Assembly (NCBI GenBank): GCA_026416815.1
Contig: JAOAEJ010000096.1
Span: 1-42,392 of the forward strand
Length of the DNA stretch: 42,392 nucleotides
Direction of reading: 5' to 3'
Source of the DNA: Clostridia bacterium
GTDB taxonomy: Bacteria > Bacillota > Clostridia > Acetivibrionales > DSM-2933
A program made the translations under genes and the position numbers. Below the pieces are notes generated by a model that saw only the letters and a program-made list of their open reading frames with translations, was not told the DNA's origin and made no database searches. Every line of letters starts with the position of its first letter. Positions within the stretch are counted from its first letter, which is position 1. Shown piece by piece: positions 1 through 7,822 of this stretch.

Positions 1-1
1 T

Positions 2-655
2 TCATCTGTTGTCATGATCTACAATATGTGCCCGGTATATGTAATGATATTTGCACCACTGATATTGAAAGAGACTATCTCAAGGATTCAAATTGCGGTC
101 ATTTCCATCTCGTTTCTAGGCCTTTTTCTGATCGTCGGTAATAATTTATTGGAAGGTTACGGGTACATGGGGCTGGCACTTAGTGCCGTTTCAGGGATGC
201 TTTACGCGGCCATCGTGCTTATCAACCGCGGCATTAAAGTCAGGGTAGATAATCAAACTGCCACCTTTGTGCAGATATTTACAGCGATGAGTGTTTTGCT
301 GCCGTTTGTATTGGTTGATGGAAATATTTTAACGGTTGTACACCTGGATGCTATGGCAGCCACTTATACCATTTTATTGGGGATATTACACACAGGTGTG
401 GCCTATACCATGTTCTTTTCACTCTATACACATATGAAGTCTGTTGAAATAGTGTCCTACAGTTATTTAGAACCTCTATTTGGTATTTTATTCAGTGTGA
501 TCTTTGTCGGAGAGACATTATCACTCCCTCAGATTATTGGCGGGATTTTAATATTGGGTTCAACCTATATTGGTGAAATGCTTAAGGATAGAAAATTATC
601 TAAAGAAAAATCCTACTCAAATGTAAGCGTCAACGCGCCTGATAATAGGTGCTAA
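2..655 (+). CDS. EamA/DMT-family permease, 5' end outside window
   Basis: C-terminal part of a drug/metabolite-transporter-type permease (EamA family), which exports or exchanges small metabolites across the cell membrane. The frame is open to the left edge, so the first visible ATG at 14 is internal. Residues from that ATG show the usual end of the first EamA repeat (a P-V-Y-V helix, then L-K-E-T-I) and a full second repeat of five hydrophobic helices with the typical EPLFG...GE...Q-I-I-G-G-I-L-I-L-G end. A short polar tail follows. The substrate cannot be read from sequence. Only the family is certain. Confidence 0.85.
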   Translation, partial: SSVVMIYNMCPVYVMIFAPLILKETISRIQIAVISISFLGLFLIVGNNLLEGYGYMGLALSAVSGMLYAAIVLINRGIKVRVDNQTATFVQIFTAMSVLLPFVLVDGNILTVVHLDAMAATYTILLGILHTGVAYTMFFSLYTHMKSVEIVSYSYLEPLFGILFSVIFVGETLSLPQIIGGILILGSTYIGEMLKDRKLSKEKSYSNVSVNAPDNRC

Positions 656-753
656 AGCGGAGGTATTTCTGGAATTGTTCCAACCTTTTGTGTAGTTGGA
701 CAGTACATGTGTTTGCTGGTTGTCAAGACACGATATTTAAGTGTTAAAGATTC

Positions 754-797
754 AGGGATGTTGCAAAGACAACATTCCTCAATTTTATGTTTTTTTG
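754..797 (+). terminator. Rho-independent terminator candidate after the EamA gene
   Basis: GGGATGTTG (755-763) pairs with CAACATTCC (770-778), nine pairs including one G-U, with a 6-nt loop. It is followed after a short gap by ATTTTATGTTTTTTT. It lies about 100 nt past the EamA stop codon. Confidence 0.5.
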
Positions 798-959
798 AAA
801 GTATCAAGGGAAACTACAGGGGAAAGGACTATTTTTAATAGATGAAAAAGAATTTAGCTTTTAAAGAACTTGAGAAGAATACATTTATCAAATTTCAATG
901 TTTAATTATGAAATATATTGGTAATATAAAATTAATAAAATTATGTTAGACTAATACTA

Positions 960-1003
960 CTTTGTTATTTACCTTAATTATGGCAAATTCCCAAATAACA
1001 AAG
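960..1003. repeat. 11-bp inverted repeat before the VOC gene
   Basis: CTTTGTTATTT (960-970) and AAATAACAAAG (993-1003) are perfect reverse complements separated by 22 nt, between the likely promoter and the start of the VOC gene. It could be an operator or an mRNA hairpin. The right arm includes part of the duplicated AACAAAGGAGT motif. Confidence 0.45.
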
Positions 1004-1040
1004 GAGTACTAATAAAACAAAAAACAAAGGAGTGTAGGAA

Positions 1041-1454
1041 ATGGCTATAAATGTATATGTAAATTTTAAAGGAAATTGTCGTGAAGCTGTGGAGTTCTAC
1101 GCAGAAGCATTTGGAGCAGAAAAACAAAAGATTATGACATTTGGTGAAGTACCATCGAACCCTGAATTTCCTGTTTCTGAAGAAACAAAAAATCTGGTAA
1201 TGCATACCTTCCTAAATATTAAAGGAAGCAAGTTTATGTTTTCCGATGTTCCAGAAGGCATGCCTTTTACTGCCGGAAACAACATTAGCCTTGTTATAAC
1301 CAGCAAGGATGTTGATGAAATCAAAGCAATATTCAATAAGCTAAAAGTTGGAGGCACTATACATATGGACCTTCAGGAAACATTCTGGAGTAAATGCTAC
1401 GGCTTTATAATAGATAAGTTCGGGATAGGGTGGCAGCTCAGCCATGAGGATTGA
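1041..1454 (+). CDS. VOC-superfamily PhnB-like protein (137 aa)
   Basis: Small vicinal-oxygen-chelate (glyoxalase/bleomycin-resistance fold) protein of the PhnB-like branch. It begins with the family pattern: a short strand, then N-C-R-E-A-V-E-F-Y and a strand containing G-E-V-P. It ends with the usual F-W-x-K-x-Y-G and F-G-I-G-W-Q-L motifs. The length is normal for a single-domain member. AACAAAGGAGTG lies about 7 nt before the ATG. It precedes a second, two-domain VOC gene by about 40 nt, so the two are probably co-transcribed. Members of this branch are mostly of unknown substrate, and the metal-binding residues are not obvious. Confidence 0.85.
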   Translation: MAINVYVNFKGNCREAVEFYAEAFGAEKQKIMTFGEVPSNPEFPVSEETKNLVMHTFLNIKGSKFMFSDVPEGMPFTAGNNISLVITSKDVDEIKAIFNKLKVGGTIHMDLQETFWSKCYGFIIDKFGIGWQLSHED

Positions 1455-1494
1455 GAAAATGGCATGTAATCAATAACAATACAAGGAGGTCACT

Positions 1495-2379
1495 ATGCAA
1501 AAAATTGTTCCACATTTATGGTATGACAAGGAAGCAAAAGAAGCTGCCTCGTTTTATATCAGTTTATTTGACCAATCTAAACTATTAAATGTGACAGTTA
1601 TAGAAAATACACCTTCTGGGGATTCAGAAATTGTAAGTTTTGAGTTGGCGGGGCAACAATTTACTGCAATAAGTGCCGGACCTTACTTCAAGTTTAACCC
1701 GTCAATTTCCTTAATGGTAGCTTGTTACTCTGTAGAAGAAGTTAATAGCAAATGGAAAGCTTTATCAGAAGGTGGGACTGAATTAATGCCGCTAGGGGAA
1801 TATCCCTTTAGTAAGTGGTATGGATGGGTGCAGGACCGGTATGGTTTGTCGTGGCAGTTGATGCTGACAGACAGTGGACAAGCTGGTCAAAAGATTACAC
1901 CAAACTTGCTTTTCTCAAATGAATCATGTGGGAAAGCTGAAGAAGCTGTAAAGTACTACTCCGAAATATTTGAAGATTCAGAAATTGGAATAATCAGCAG
2001 ATATGGTGAAGGAGAAGCAGAGTCATCAAAGGCAAAGGTGAATTACGCTGCTTTCAAACTTTGTGGTATTGACTTTTCTGCAATGGATAATGCATTTGAC
2101 GTAGATTTTAGTTTTAATGAGGCATTTTCACTCATTGTAAACTGTAAGGATCAGAAAGAGATAGATTACTACTGGGAAAGGCTTTCTGCCGTACCGGAGG
2201 CAGAGCAATGTGGATGGATAAAGGACAGGTTTGGAGTATCGTGGCAGATCGTTCCAGAAAACATGAATGAAGTCTTTCTTAGTGGATCAAGGGATGAAAT
2301 CCAAAGAGTTACTGAAGCTTTCTTGAAAATGAAAAAATTTGATTTGAGTGCATTGGAAAAAGCACGTTTAGGAAGTTAA
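1495..2379 (+). CDS. Two-domain VOC/PhnB-like protein (294 aa)
   Basis: Tandem VOC-fold protein. Domain 1 (about residues 1-128) begins M-Q-K-I-V-P-H-L-W-Y and ends K-W-Y-G-W-V-Q-D-R-Y-G-L-S-W-Q. Domain 2 (about 133-260) begins I-T-P-N-L-L-F and ends C-G-W-I-K-D-R-F-G-V-S-W-Q. A short helical C-terminal tail follows. The repeated D-R-[FY]-G-[LV]-S-W-Q end motif shows an internal duplication. This resembles proteins often annotated as 3-demethylubiquinone-9 methyltransferase-like; that name is historical and implies no methyltransferase activity. AAGGAGG precedes the ATG at good spacing. It lies just downstream of the single-domain VOC gene. The substrate is unknown. Confidence 0.85.
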   Translation: MQKIVPHLWYDKEAKEAASFYISLFDQSKLLNVTVIENTPSGDSEIVSFELAGQQFTAISAGPYFKFNPSISLMVACYSVEEVNSKWKALSEGGTELMPLGEYPFSKWYGWVQDRYGLSWQLMLTDSGQAGQKITPNLLFSNESCGKAEEAVKYYSEIFEDSEIGIISRYGEGEAESSKAKVNYAAFKLCGIDFSAMDNAFDVDFSFNEAFSLIVNCKDQKEIDYYWERLSAVPEAEQCGWIKDRFGVSWQIVPENMNEVFLSGSRDEIQRVTEAFLKMKKFDLSALEKARLGS

Positions 2380-2415
2380 TAATATTGGGGTGAAAGATAT
2401 TTCGGTAAATAAGAG

Positions 2416-2499
2416 TGTTTTGAAAAAAATATACACTTGATGAGCGGGGATGGAGAGCTGATGCTTACCATCCTCGCTTCTTTTGTGCAAGAGGAATTA
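2416..2499 (+). pseudogene. Serine-recombinase remnant (resolvase catalytic-domain fragment)
   Basis: In the frame starting at 2401 the translation from 2416 contains F-E-K-N-I-H-L then S-G-D-G-E-L-M-L-T-I-L-A-S-F-V-Q-E-E. This matches the conserved helix of large serine recombinases (usually F-E-K-E-N-I then G-E-L-M-L-T-I-x-A-S-x-A-Q-E-E-S). A TAA lies just upstream in frame. After Q-E-E the similarity stops and the frame closes near 2589 without any other recombinase motif. I read it as a decayed piece of an integrated element. The rest of 2380-2678 shows no gene. Confidence 0.6.
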
Positions 2500-2678
2500 C
2501 GAGGCGGTATCGGAGCTATGAGAGCAGCAATGGATAGTTTACCCATGTGCAAAGGGAGACAATGCCAATTTAGCCTGTTCTTGTTATGATAGCTTAGCAT
2601 ATTAAAAATATAGCCACATAATATTAATTAGGTAGTTAATATTTAAGTTGGCTCAGAGCTAAAATTTGGGGGAGGCTC

Positions 2679-4541
2679 ATGGAAATGACAACTGATTCTA
2701 TGAAAAATATAGACGACCAGAATTGCGATACAGTTGATCTTACCAGAAAACCAAACTTTCTGATCATCATGGTGGATGAACAGCGATTTCCTCCACCCTA
2801 TGAAGATGATTCCATAAAGGAATGGCGTGCAAAGCATTTAAAGGCGCAAAACTTCCTCCGTCGTAATGGTGTTGAATTTAAAAATCATTATGCAGGCAGC
2901 ACTGCATGTTCTCCAAGCAGGACAACGCTTTATACCGGGCAATATCCCTCCCTTCATGGTGTTACTCAAACTGATGGCGGGGGTGGTACAGCATTTGGCT
3001 CGGATATGTTTTGGCTGGATTCAAATACAGTACCGACTTTTGGAGATTACTTAAGGACAGCAGGCTATCATACTTTTTGGAAGGGCAAATGGCATGCGTC
3101 ACATCCCGATATTCTTATACCGGGAACCCATGATTCTTTTCTTTCTTTTGATGATAAAACAGGTATTCCCATTCCGGAAAGAGAGCGGCTATATTTAAAT
3201 GCCAATCGGCTTAATGACTTCGGATTTGATGGATGGATAGGGCCAGAACCACATGGAAGTGATCCTCATAATTCAGGATCTTCTGCTGCCGTTGGTATAT
3301 CAGGCAGGGATGTGGTGTACTCAGCTGAGGTAATAGAACTTCTGAATAAGCTGCAGCAAAAAAAGCTTGGAGAAGAAGATTGTGGTAATCCGTGGGCAAT
3401 TGTTGCATCCTTCGTTAATCCCCATGATATAGCCCTATTTGGGGCATATACGCGACTATATCCTACTTTTAATTTTGAGATTGACAGCTCAGTACCGCCT
3501 ATTCCTCCTTCTCCCACTTCCCATGAAAGATTGGATACCAAACCCAAAGTCCAGGCAAGCTACCGCAGAGTTTATCCTGAGATTTTACAGCCGCTGGCAG
3601 ATACAGACACCTACCGCAGGCTTTATTATTCTCTCCAGCTAAAGGTTGACCAGGAGATATACAAGGTTATTAAAACACTTCGTGAATCGGTATTTTATCA
3701 AAATACAGTCATTATCTACACTTCCGATCATGGAGATATGCTGGGTGCCCATGGAGGCTTGTTCCAAAAATGGTATGTAGCTTATGAAGAAGCAATCCAT
3801 GTGCCTTTAATAATCCATAATCCCAGGATTGTTCCTCAAAGCAAATCCATTGATGCTTTAACAAGTCATGTAGATATCTTACCGACGATGCTGGAGCTTG
3901 CAGGGATAGATCCCAATGAAGCATTAGAGGAATTAAAGAAGAGCCATACAGAAGCACATCCCTTGGTAGGAAAAAGCTTAGCTCAATTTATTTTAGACAG
4001 CGATACAAGTAAGGAAGCAAATGAACCTGTTTATTTTATGACAGACGATGATCCGTCCAAAAACTTAAAGCATAGAACGTTCCTAGGGAAGCCTTTTGAA
4101 CCGGTTGTTCAACCCAGTCATATAGAAACGGTTATTGTGAAGCTGCCTACAGGAATTAATGGTGAACTGGAAACCTGGAAGTATTCACGTTATTTTGATA
4201 ATCCGCAGTTTTGGAGCAGCCCTGGAGAGGAGGATAAAAGCAATAAACAAGAATGTAGTGTCTCGGTGTGTGAAGATACCAGCTGCAGCTTATGTGTTGA
4301 AACTGTTAAAACTGCTCCTGTGCCTGATGAAATAGAAATGTACAATTTGACACTTGATCCTATAGAAGCTCAGAATCTAGCCAACCCGGAATTTGCAACG
4401 AAAGAATCGGAAGTCGTTCAGGTCCTATTAGAGAAGCTTCTAGCTGAACAATGCCATAAAAAAAGAATATATCCTTCTAGCGGAGATGTACCGGGAAAAC
4501 CATCGTGTAAAAGCGATACACATGAATTCATGAATTTATAA
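2679..4541 (+). CDS. Sulfatase-family hydrolase (620 aa)
   Basis: Alkaline-phosphatase-superfamily sulfatase. The N-terminal P-N-F-L-I-I-M-V-D-E metal-binding strand is followed by the active-site signature C-S-P-S-R-T-T-L-Y-T-G, with Cys77 as the residue that becomes formylglycine. T-S-D-H-G-D-M-L-G-A-H-G-G near residue 350 supplies further metal ligands. No signal peptide is seen, so it is probably cytoplasmic. Cys-type sulfatases need a formylglycine-generating enzyme; none is evident nearby, since the radical-SAM genes in this window look like other families. An unusual insert at residues 526-539 has four cysteines (C-x4-C-x4-C-x2-C). A second ATG at 2685 fits the GGGGGAGG ribosome site better than 2679. 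Substrate unknown. Confidence 0.85.
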   Translation: MEMTTDSMKNIDDQNCDTVDLTRKPNFLIIMVDEQRFPPPYEDDSIKEWRAKHLKAQNFLRRNGVEFKNHYAGSTACSPSRTTLYTGQYPSLHGVTQTDGGGGTAFGSDMFWLDSNTVPTFGDYLRTAGYHTFWKGKWHASHPDILIPGTHDSFLSFDDKTGIPIPERERLYLNANRLNDFGFDGWIGPEPHGSDPHNSGSSAAVGISGRDVVYSAEVIELLNKLQQKKLGEEDCGNPWAIVASFVNPHDIALFGAYTRLYPTFNFEIDSSVPPIPPSPTSHERLDTKPKVQASYRRVYPEILQPLADTDTYRRLYYSLQLKVDQEIYKVIKTLRESVFYQNTVIIYTSDHGDMLGAHGGLFQKWYVAYEEAIHVPLIIHNPRIVPQSKSIDALTSHVDILPTMLELAGIDPNEALEELKKSHTEAHPLVGKSLAQFILDSDTSKEANEPVYFMTDDDPSKNLKHRTFLGKPFEPVVQPSHIETVIVKLPTGINGELETWKYSRYFDNPQFWSSPGEEDKSNKQECSVSVCEDTSCSLCVETVKTAPVPDEIEMYNLTLDPIEAQNLANPEFATKESEVVQVLLEKLLAEQCHKKRIYPSSGDVPGKPSCKSDTHEFMNL

Positions 4542-4603
4542 ATTAGGTATTTTTATAAGTTGCAAATACTTTTTAGCATAATTAAAAGCAAGTATTCCAA
4601 AGA

Positions 4604-4636
4604 CAATACCGCTAAATTGCATTAACAGCGGTATTG
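4604..4636. repeat. Hairpin downstream of the sulfatase gene
   Basis: CAATACCGCT (4604-4613) and AGCGGTATTG (4627-4636) form a perfect 10-bp stem with a 13-nt loop about 65 nt after the sulfatase stop. No T-run follows on the plus strand, so termination is possible but not demonstrated. Confidence 0.45.
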
Positions 4637-4733
4637 GTAAACAGATAAGAACTAAAATTTTAATACAATACAAAGTCCTTGATTTCAAGGGCTTTCGTTA
4701 TTATTGGGATAAATTTGAGTGAGATAAACAGTA

Positions 4734-4884
4734 TATAGGTAACGAAGTCTAAAACTAAAAATCGGGGGTGCAGGGGGCGATAGTCACCTGATGGCCGCAC
4801 CGCGGCCAAATAAAAGTTCCCCGCCCACGGGGCGGGGCTGGGGTGGGGGTAAAATATTTTTAATTTTAGGGTTCGTGATCTACA
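4734..4884. mobile_element. About 151-bp palindromic element with terminal inverted repeats (MITE-like)
   Basis: The two ends (4734-4762 and 4856-4884) are imperfect 29-nt inverted repeats sharing the pattern T-TAG-T--CGAA--CTAAAA-TAAAAAT. The interior is very G-rich, with GGGGGTGCAGGGGGCGATAG near the left end and a CCCCGCCC/GGGCGGGG hairpin near the right, unlike the AT-rich surroundings. No ORF fills it. The left part recurs at 7739-7796, which supports a dispersed element. No clear target-site duplication was found. The rest of 4542-5046 holds only the hairpin at 4604 and no gene. Confidence 0.6.
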
Positions 4885-5046
4885 AAATCTCATCCTTACA
4901 ATTTTAGTATCGTCCAGAGGAGATCCAGAGGAGATATTGCCAACGTTTATTCAATTACTTCCAAGTTAAATTGATTTTCCAGCATTTTATTGTTCGAAAT
5001 GCTGCGTATAATATTATTTCAAAGAAAAATAATTTGAATTGTGATA

Positions 5047-5343
5047 CTATTTCTGAATTTTTAAAACAGTATCAGCAGCTTTCATATCAACCTTTATTTG
5101 TTCCTGCGGATCTTTGACATGATAATAGCCTTTATTCATCATATACCTTGCTATTTTTTCGTGCATTCCAATAGCAATATCCAGGTGTCTGCGGAGTACC
5201 TCCCTTACTTCAGGGGTTGCAGTTTCAGAGATAGCCACCGCATAATTTCTGACGCCTGTCTTAGCAGAGATTAAAAAGTCTGTTGCAATTACCTGTTCTG
5301 TCATATCACTCATGCCTGCGAGGTTCTGTAGTAGATTTCCCAT
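5047..5343 (-). CDS. yraD: CotF-family spore coat protein (98 aa), YraD-like
   Basis: Small helical protein of the Coat_F (ferritin-like) family. It contains the family core A-T-D-F-L-I-S-A-K-T-G-V-R-N-Y-A-V-A-I-S-E-T-A-T-P-E-V-R followed by the C-terminal Y-M-M-N-K-G-Y-Y motif. A shorter length than classic CotF is normal for YraD-type proteins. AGAAGG precedes the ATG. It is the last gene of a five-gene minus-strand operon whose order matches Bacillus subtilis yraG-yraF-adhB-yraE-yraD. The likely role is in the spore coat or forespore. The symbol rests on operon order as well as sequence. Confidence 0.75.
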   Translation of the reverse strand: MGNLLQNLAGMSDMTEQVIATDFLISAKTGVRNYAVAISETATPEVREVLRRHLDIAIGMHEKIARYMMNKGYYHVKDPQEQIKVDMKAADTVLKIQK

Positions 5344-5378
5344 TCTTACACCTTCTTTCGATTAGTTGAAAATTTATG

Positions 5379-5618
5379 TTAGTGTATTTCAGTATTCACT
5401 GTTCCTTGGCCTAGAAGTTCTGATGATTGAATTAAGTTCTGAAGTTCTATAATTTGTCCCTGTGAAATGGTAAAGTCCTCCTGAAGTAGTGCTTTTAACT
5501 CTTCATCCTTAACTAATGCAGCCATTGCCGACGACTTTGTAGCGCATACATTTTTAAAAGTAAGTATTTCATGAAGCTCAAACGTTTCATGCGGTGCTAT
5601 TCTCTTTCCTTGTATCAT
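5379..5618 (-). CDS. yraE: Small CotF-like spore protein (79 aa), YraE-like
   Basis: Helical protein with L-H-E-I-L-T-F-K-N-V-C-A-T-K and L-V-K-D-E-E-L-K-A-L-L-Q-E-D-F. This half-domain pattern is found in the small partner proteins of CotF-type coat proteins. The frame can be extended to a GTG at 5627, but AGGAGG lies 8 nt before the ATG at 5618, which I take as the start. It is a paralogue of the first gene of the same operon (7279-7485), so the operon has duplicated small-plus-CotF pairs flanking the dehydrogenase. Confidence 0.7.
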   Translation of the reverse strand: MIQGKRIAPHETFELHEILTFKNVCATKSSAMAALVKDEELKALLQEDFTISQGQIIELQNLIQSSELLGQGTVNTEIH

Positions 5619-5688
5619 TGTTAACACCTCCTATGCTTTGGAAATTGATGATTCTTTGCCTATTTTTCTTATCTGTTTACAGGATATA

Positions 5689-6834
5689 TTAGTGTATTCC
5701 CGGATGAAGGACAACTTTAATACATCCGTCGGTTTTTGTATCAAAAACCTCATATCCGTGCTTTGCTTGATCCAGCGGTAATCTATGGGTAATAATATCA
5801 CTTGGGTCAACTTTTTTTTCTACAAGCATTTGATAAAGACGTGGGATATAAGGAATTACCGGAGCTTGACCCATTCTTATATTAATATTGCGATTCATTA
5901 AATCCCCGAGAGGGAAGCCGTTATACCTCGCACCATAAGCACCAGTTACCTGAATCAATCCTCCTTTTCTGACTGCCTGGCTTGCCATAACAAAACTACC
6001 TAGAGCCCCACCTTGCAGCTTCAAGCCGGAGGCTAGATATTCTAATGGTGTCATCTTGCCATCCATACCTACAGCATCTATAACAATGTCCGCTCCGCCT
6101 TGGGTAATTTCTTTTAAATATTCGCCTGTATTGCCATGCTGTTCGAAGTTGACTGTTTCTACGTTGTTGTATTTTTTTGCATGTTCTAAACGATAGTCTA
6201 TATAATCTACTGCAATAACTCTTTTAGCACCCATCATCCAGCAGAATTTCTGTGCCAGCAGTCCTACCGGTCCGCAGCCTAAGACAATGACGGTATCTCC
6301 GTTTTTCACGCCTGCATTTTCTACACTCCAGAAGGCAGTTGACATAGCGTCTGATAGTAATACTAATTTTTCATCTTCTACTTCACTATTCTCGGGAATT
6401 TTGAAAGGAGTAAAGTTACCGTATGGAACCCTCATATATTCGGCTTGGCCTCCGGGATACCCCCCGGCAGTTTCGGAGTATCCAAAAAAGCCTCCCATTT
6501 CTCCATGGGGATTTGAGTTATCGCATTGACTTGTCAGGTCGTGTTTACAATAAAAGCATTCTCCACAACTGACGTTAAATGGGACGATTACCCTGTCTCC
6601 TTTCTTTAACTTTGTCACCTCCGGCCCCACTTCCTCAACTATTCCCATGGGTTCATGGCCGATTATATAGTTTTTAGGGAGATTAGGAACCATGTCATGG
6701 ATCAGGTGCAAGTCGGAACCACATATCGCCGTTGTTGTAATCTTTACAATAATATCGTCGGGTTTATGGATTGTAGGGTCTTGAACTTCTTTGACCTCTA
6801 CGTTTTTTATGCCTTGAAATGTTACAGCTTTCAT
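5689..6834 (-). CDS. adhB: Zinc-dependent alcohol dehydrogenase, FdhA/AdhB-like (381 aa)
   Basis: Medium-chain zinc dehydrogenase of the branch that includes glutathione-independent formaldehyde dehydrogenases and Bacillus AdhB. Visible motifs are the catalytic zinc Cys in A-I-C-G-S-D, the G-H-E-P-M-G-I-V-E-E-V-G block, the structural zinc loop C-G-E-C-F-Y-C plus a fourth Cys eight residues on, and the Rossmann G-C-G-P-V-G-L-L-A near residue 188 followed by acidic A-V-D for NAD. Full length. GGAGG precedes the ATG. It is flanked on both sides by spore coat-like genes, as in the Bacillus yra operon, so it probably acts during sporulation. The natural substrate is unknown. Confidence 0.85.
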   Translation of the reverse strand: MKAVTFQGIKNVEVKEVQDPTIHKPDDIIVKITTTAICGSDLHLIHDMVPNLPKNYIIGHEPMGIVEEVGPEVTKLKKGDRVIVPFNVSCGECFYCKHDLTSQCDNSNPHGEMGGFFGYSETAGGYPGGQAEYMRVPYGNFTPFKIPENSEVEDEKLVLLSDAMSTAFWSVENAGVKNGDTVIVLGCGPVGLLAQKFCWMMGAKRVIAVDYIDYRLEHAKKYNNVETVNFEQHGNTGEYLKEITQGGADIVIDAVGMDGKMTPLEYLASGLKLQGGALGSFVMASQAVRKGGLIQVTGAYGARYNGFPLGDLMNRNINIRMGQAPVIPYIPRLYQMLVEKKVDPSDIITHRLPLDQAKHGYEVFDTKTDGCIKVVLHPGIH

Positions 6835-6855
6835 TATTTATAGTACCTCCCGGTT

Positions 6856-7260
6856 TTAATAATTTGGTGTTGCAAATGTACCAAGCCTGCTCGTATCACC
6901 AGGGAAGAGCTGCAAATTGCTAATTTGAAGAGCTGCCTGGGCGGAAGTCTTATCCAGTTTGAACTGTTCATTTACTTTGTAAGGGTGCAACCATCCCTTA
7001 CTCATCATTAGGTCTGAAACCTCAGCATGCAGGTTAATTTGGGCATCCAACATTTTGCGTATCTCTGTTCTTGCCTGTGGGTCTGCAATTTCTGTTAATG
7101 CAATCGCACAATTCCTTATCCCGCTTTTTACATTCAGTAAAAAATTTAGGGCAATGGTTGAATCCACAAGACCGGGCATTCCATCTGCATTTTCAAGCTC
7201 CAAATAATCGTTATTCATTGGGCCTTTAATTGTGTTTATGGGTTTCTTTTCATAATCCAT
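6856..7260 (-). CDS. yraF: CotF-family spore coat protein (134 aa), YraF-like
   Basis: Coat_F family protein with the core L-N-F-L-L-N-V-K-S-G-I-R-N-C-A-I-A-L-T-E-I-A-D-P-Q-A-R and the C-terminal M-M-S-K-G-W-L-H-P. The frame extends to a TTG at 7278, but GGAGGT lies about 10 nt before the ATG at 7260, so the shorter start is preferred. It is a paralogue of the 98-aa protein at 5047-5343, with a longer N-terminus and an asparagine- and proline-containing tail. It is second in the operon, between the YraG-like gene and the dehydrogenase. Confidence 0.75.
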   Translation of the reverse strand: MDYEKKPINTIKGPMNNDYLELENADGMPGLVDSTIALNFLLNVKSGIRNCAIALTEIADPQARTEIRKMLDAQINLHAEVSDLMMSKGWLHPYKVNEQFKLDKTSAQAALQISNLQLFPGDTSRLGTFATPNY

Positions 7261-7278
7261 TTTTGTTTCCACCTCCAA

Positions 7279-7485
7279 TTATTGTAGTTGGGTTTTGCTT
7301 AAAAGACCTTGTAATGTAGTTACTGCTTGCATGGACTGCTGTACGTCCTTTTCAAGCAATGCTTTTAAATCCTGATCAAAGACTATTCCTTGTATCAGCT
7401 TGGATGTTGTCATGCAGATAGTTTTGAAATTGAGGAGTTCATGTATTTCCATAGTTTCATGCAATGTCAGGCTATGTGGTTCCAT
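7279..7485 (-). CDS. yraG: Small CotF-like spore protein (68 aa), YraG-like
   Basis: First gene of the coat/dehydrogenase operon. It contains L-H-E-T-M-E-I-H-E-L-L-N-F-K and F-D-Q-D-L-K-A-L-L-E-K-D-V, closely resembling the 79-aa protein at 5379-5618. The frame opens at 7572, but the ATG at 7485 has GGAGGTGAA immediately upstream at ideal spacing, and the residues before it look non-coding. It ends about 20 nt before the YraF-like start. Confidence 0.7.
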   Translation of the reverse strand: MEPHSLTLHETMEIHELLNFKTICMTTSKLIQGIVFDQDLKALLEKDVQQSMQAVTTLQGLLSKTQLQ

Positions 7486-7593
7486 ATATTCACCTCCATT
7501 ATCTTCTTTAGACAGGCATATTTTCCCCTGCGCATTTTGATTTAATACTATGGACGCTGATAAACGGAACAAGATTAATAGTTGTAATATGAA

Positions 7594-7607
7594 TAGTATA
7601 TGATATG
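7594..7607 (-). promoter_or_regulatory. Candidate sporulation (sigma-K type) -10 element
   Basis: The minus strand reads CATATCATATACTA about 110 nt before the YraG-like start. It contains two overlapping matches to CATANNNTA, the sigma-K -10 pattern. A clear AC-type -35 was not seen 16-17 nt upstream. I offer it only because the operon looks sporulation-specific. Confidence 0.3.
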
Positions 7608-7738
7608 CTCATAAAATCAAAAGACGATTTTGCAATAGGAGGTGAGAGCAAGGTTTCGATTAAAGGATACGAATGGCAATTATCTTAGATATGATACTGT
7701 TTATAATCAATATATAATTAATCTAGGTACAAAGAATT

Positions 7739-7796
7739 TATAGGTGCCGAACTCTAGAACTTAAAATTGGGGGTGCAGGGGGCGATAGCCCACCTG
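7739..7796. mobile_element. Partial second copy of the 151-bp element
   Basis: TATAGGT then CGAACTCTAGAAC and a G-rich stretch with GGGGGTGCAGGGGGCGATAG match the left end of the element at 4734-4884 almost base for base. After CACCTG the match ends, and no right terminal repeat follows before the TetR gene stop at 7823. It is probably a truncated copy. Confidence 0.55.
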
Positions 7797-7822
7797 TTAT
7801 ATATCAGCATAAAAATAATGCA

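Larger units (their letters stand above)
656..1040. other. Intergenic stretch with terminator, promoter-like boxes and an inverted repeat
   Basis: No coding ORF is convincing on either strand. The stretch holds a terminator-like hairpin near 754-797, a weak promoter candidate (TTGGTA at 918-923 and TATGTT at 942-947) and an 11-bp perfect inverted repeat at 960-970/993-1003. The motif AACAAAGGAGT occurs twice just before the VOC gene; the second copy serves as its ribosome-binding site. Confidence 0.5.

Noticed and set aside
4741..4890. CRISPR or tandem repeat at the G-rich stretch
   Set aside because: There is no repeat-spacer periodicity; the structure is a single inverted-repeat element with one partial copy elsewhere.
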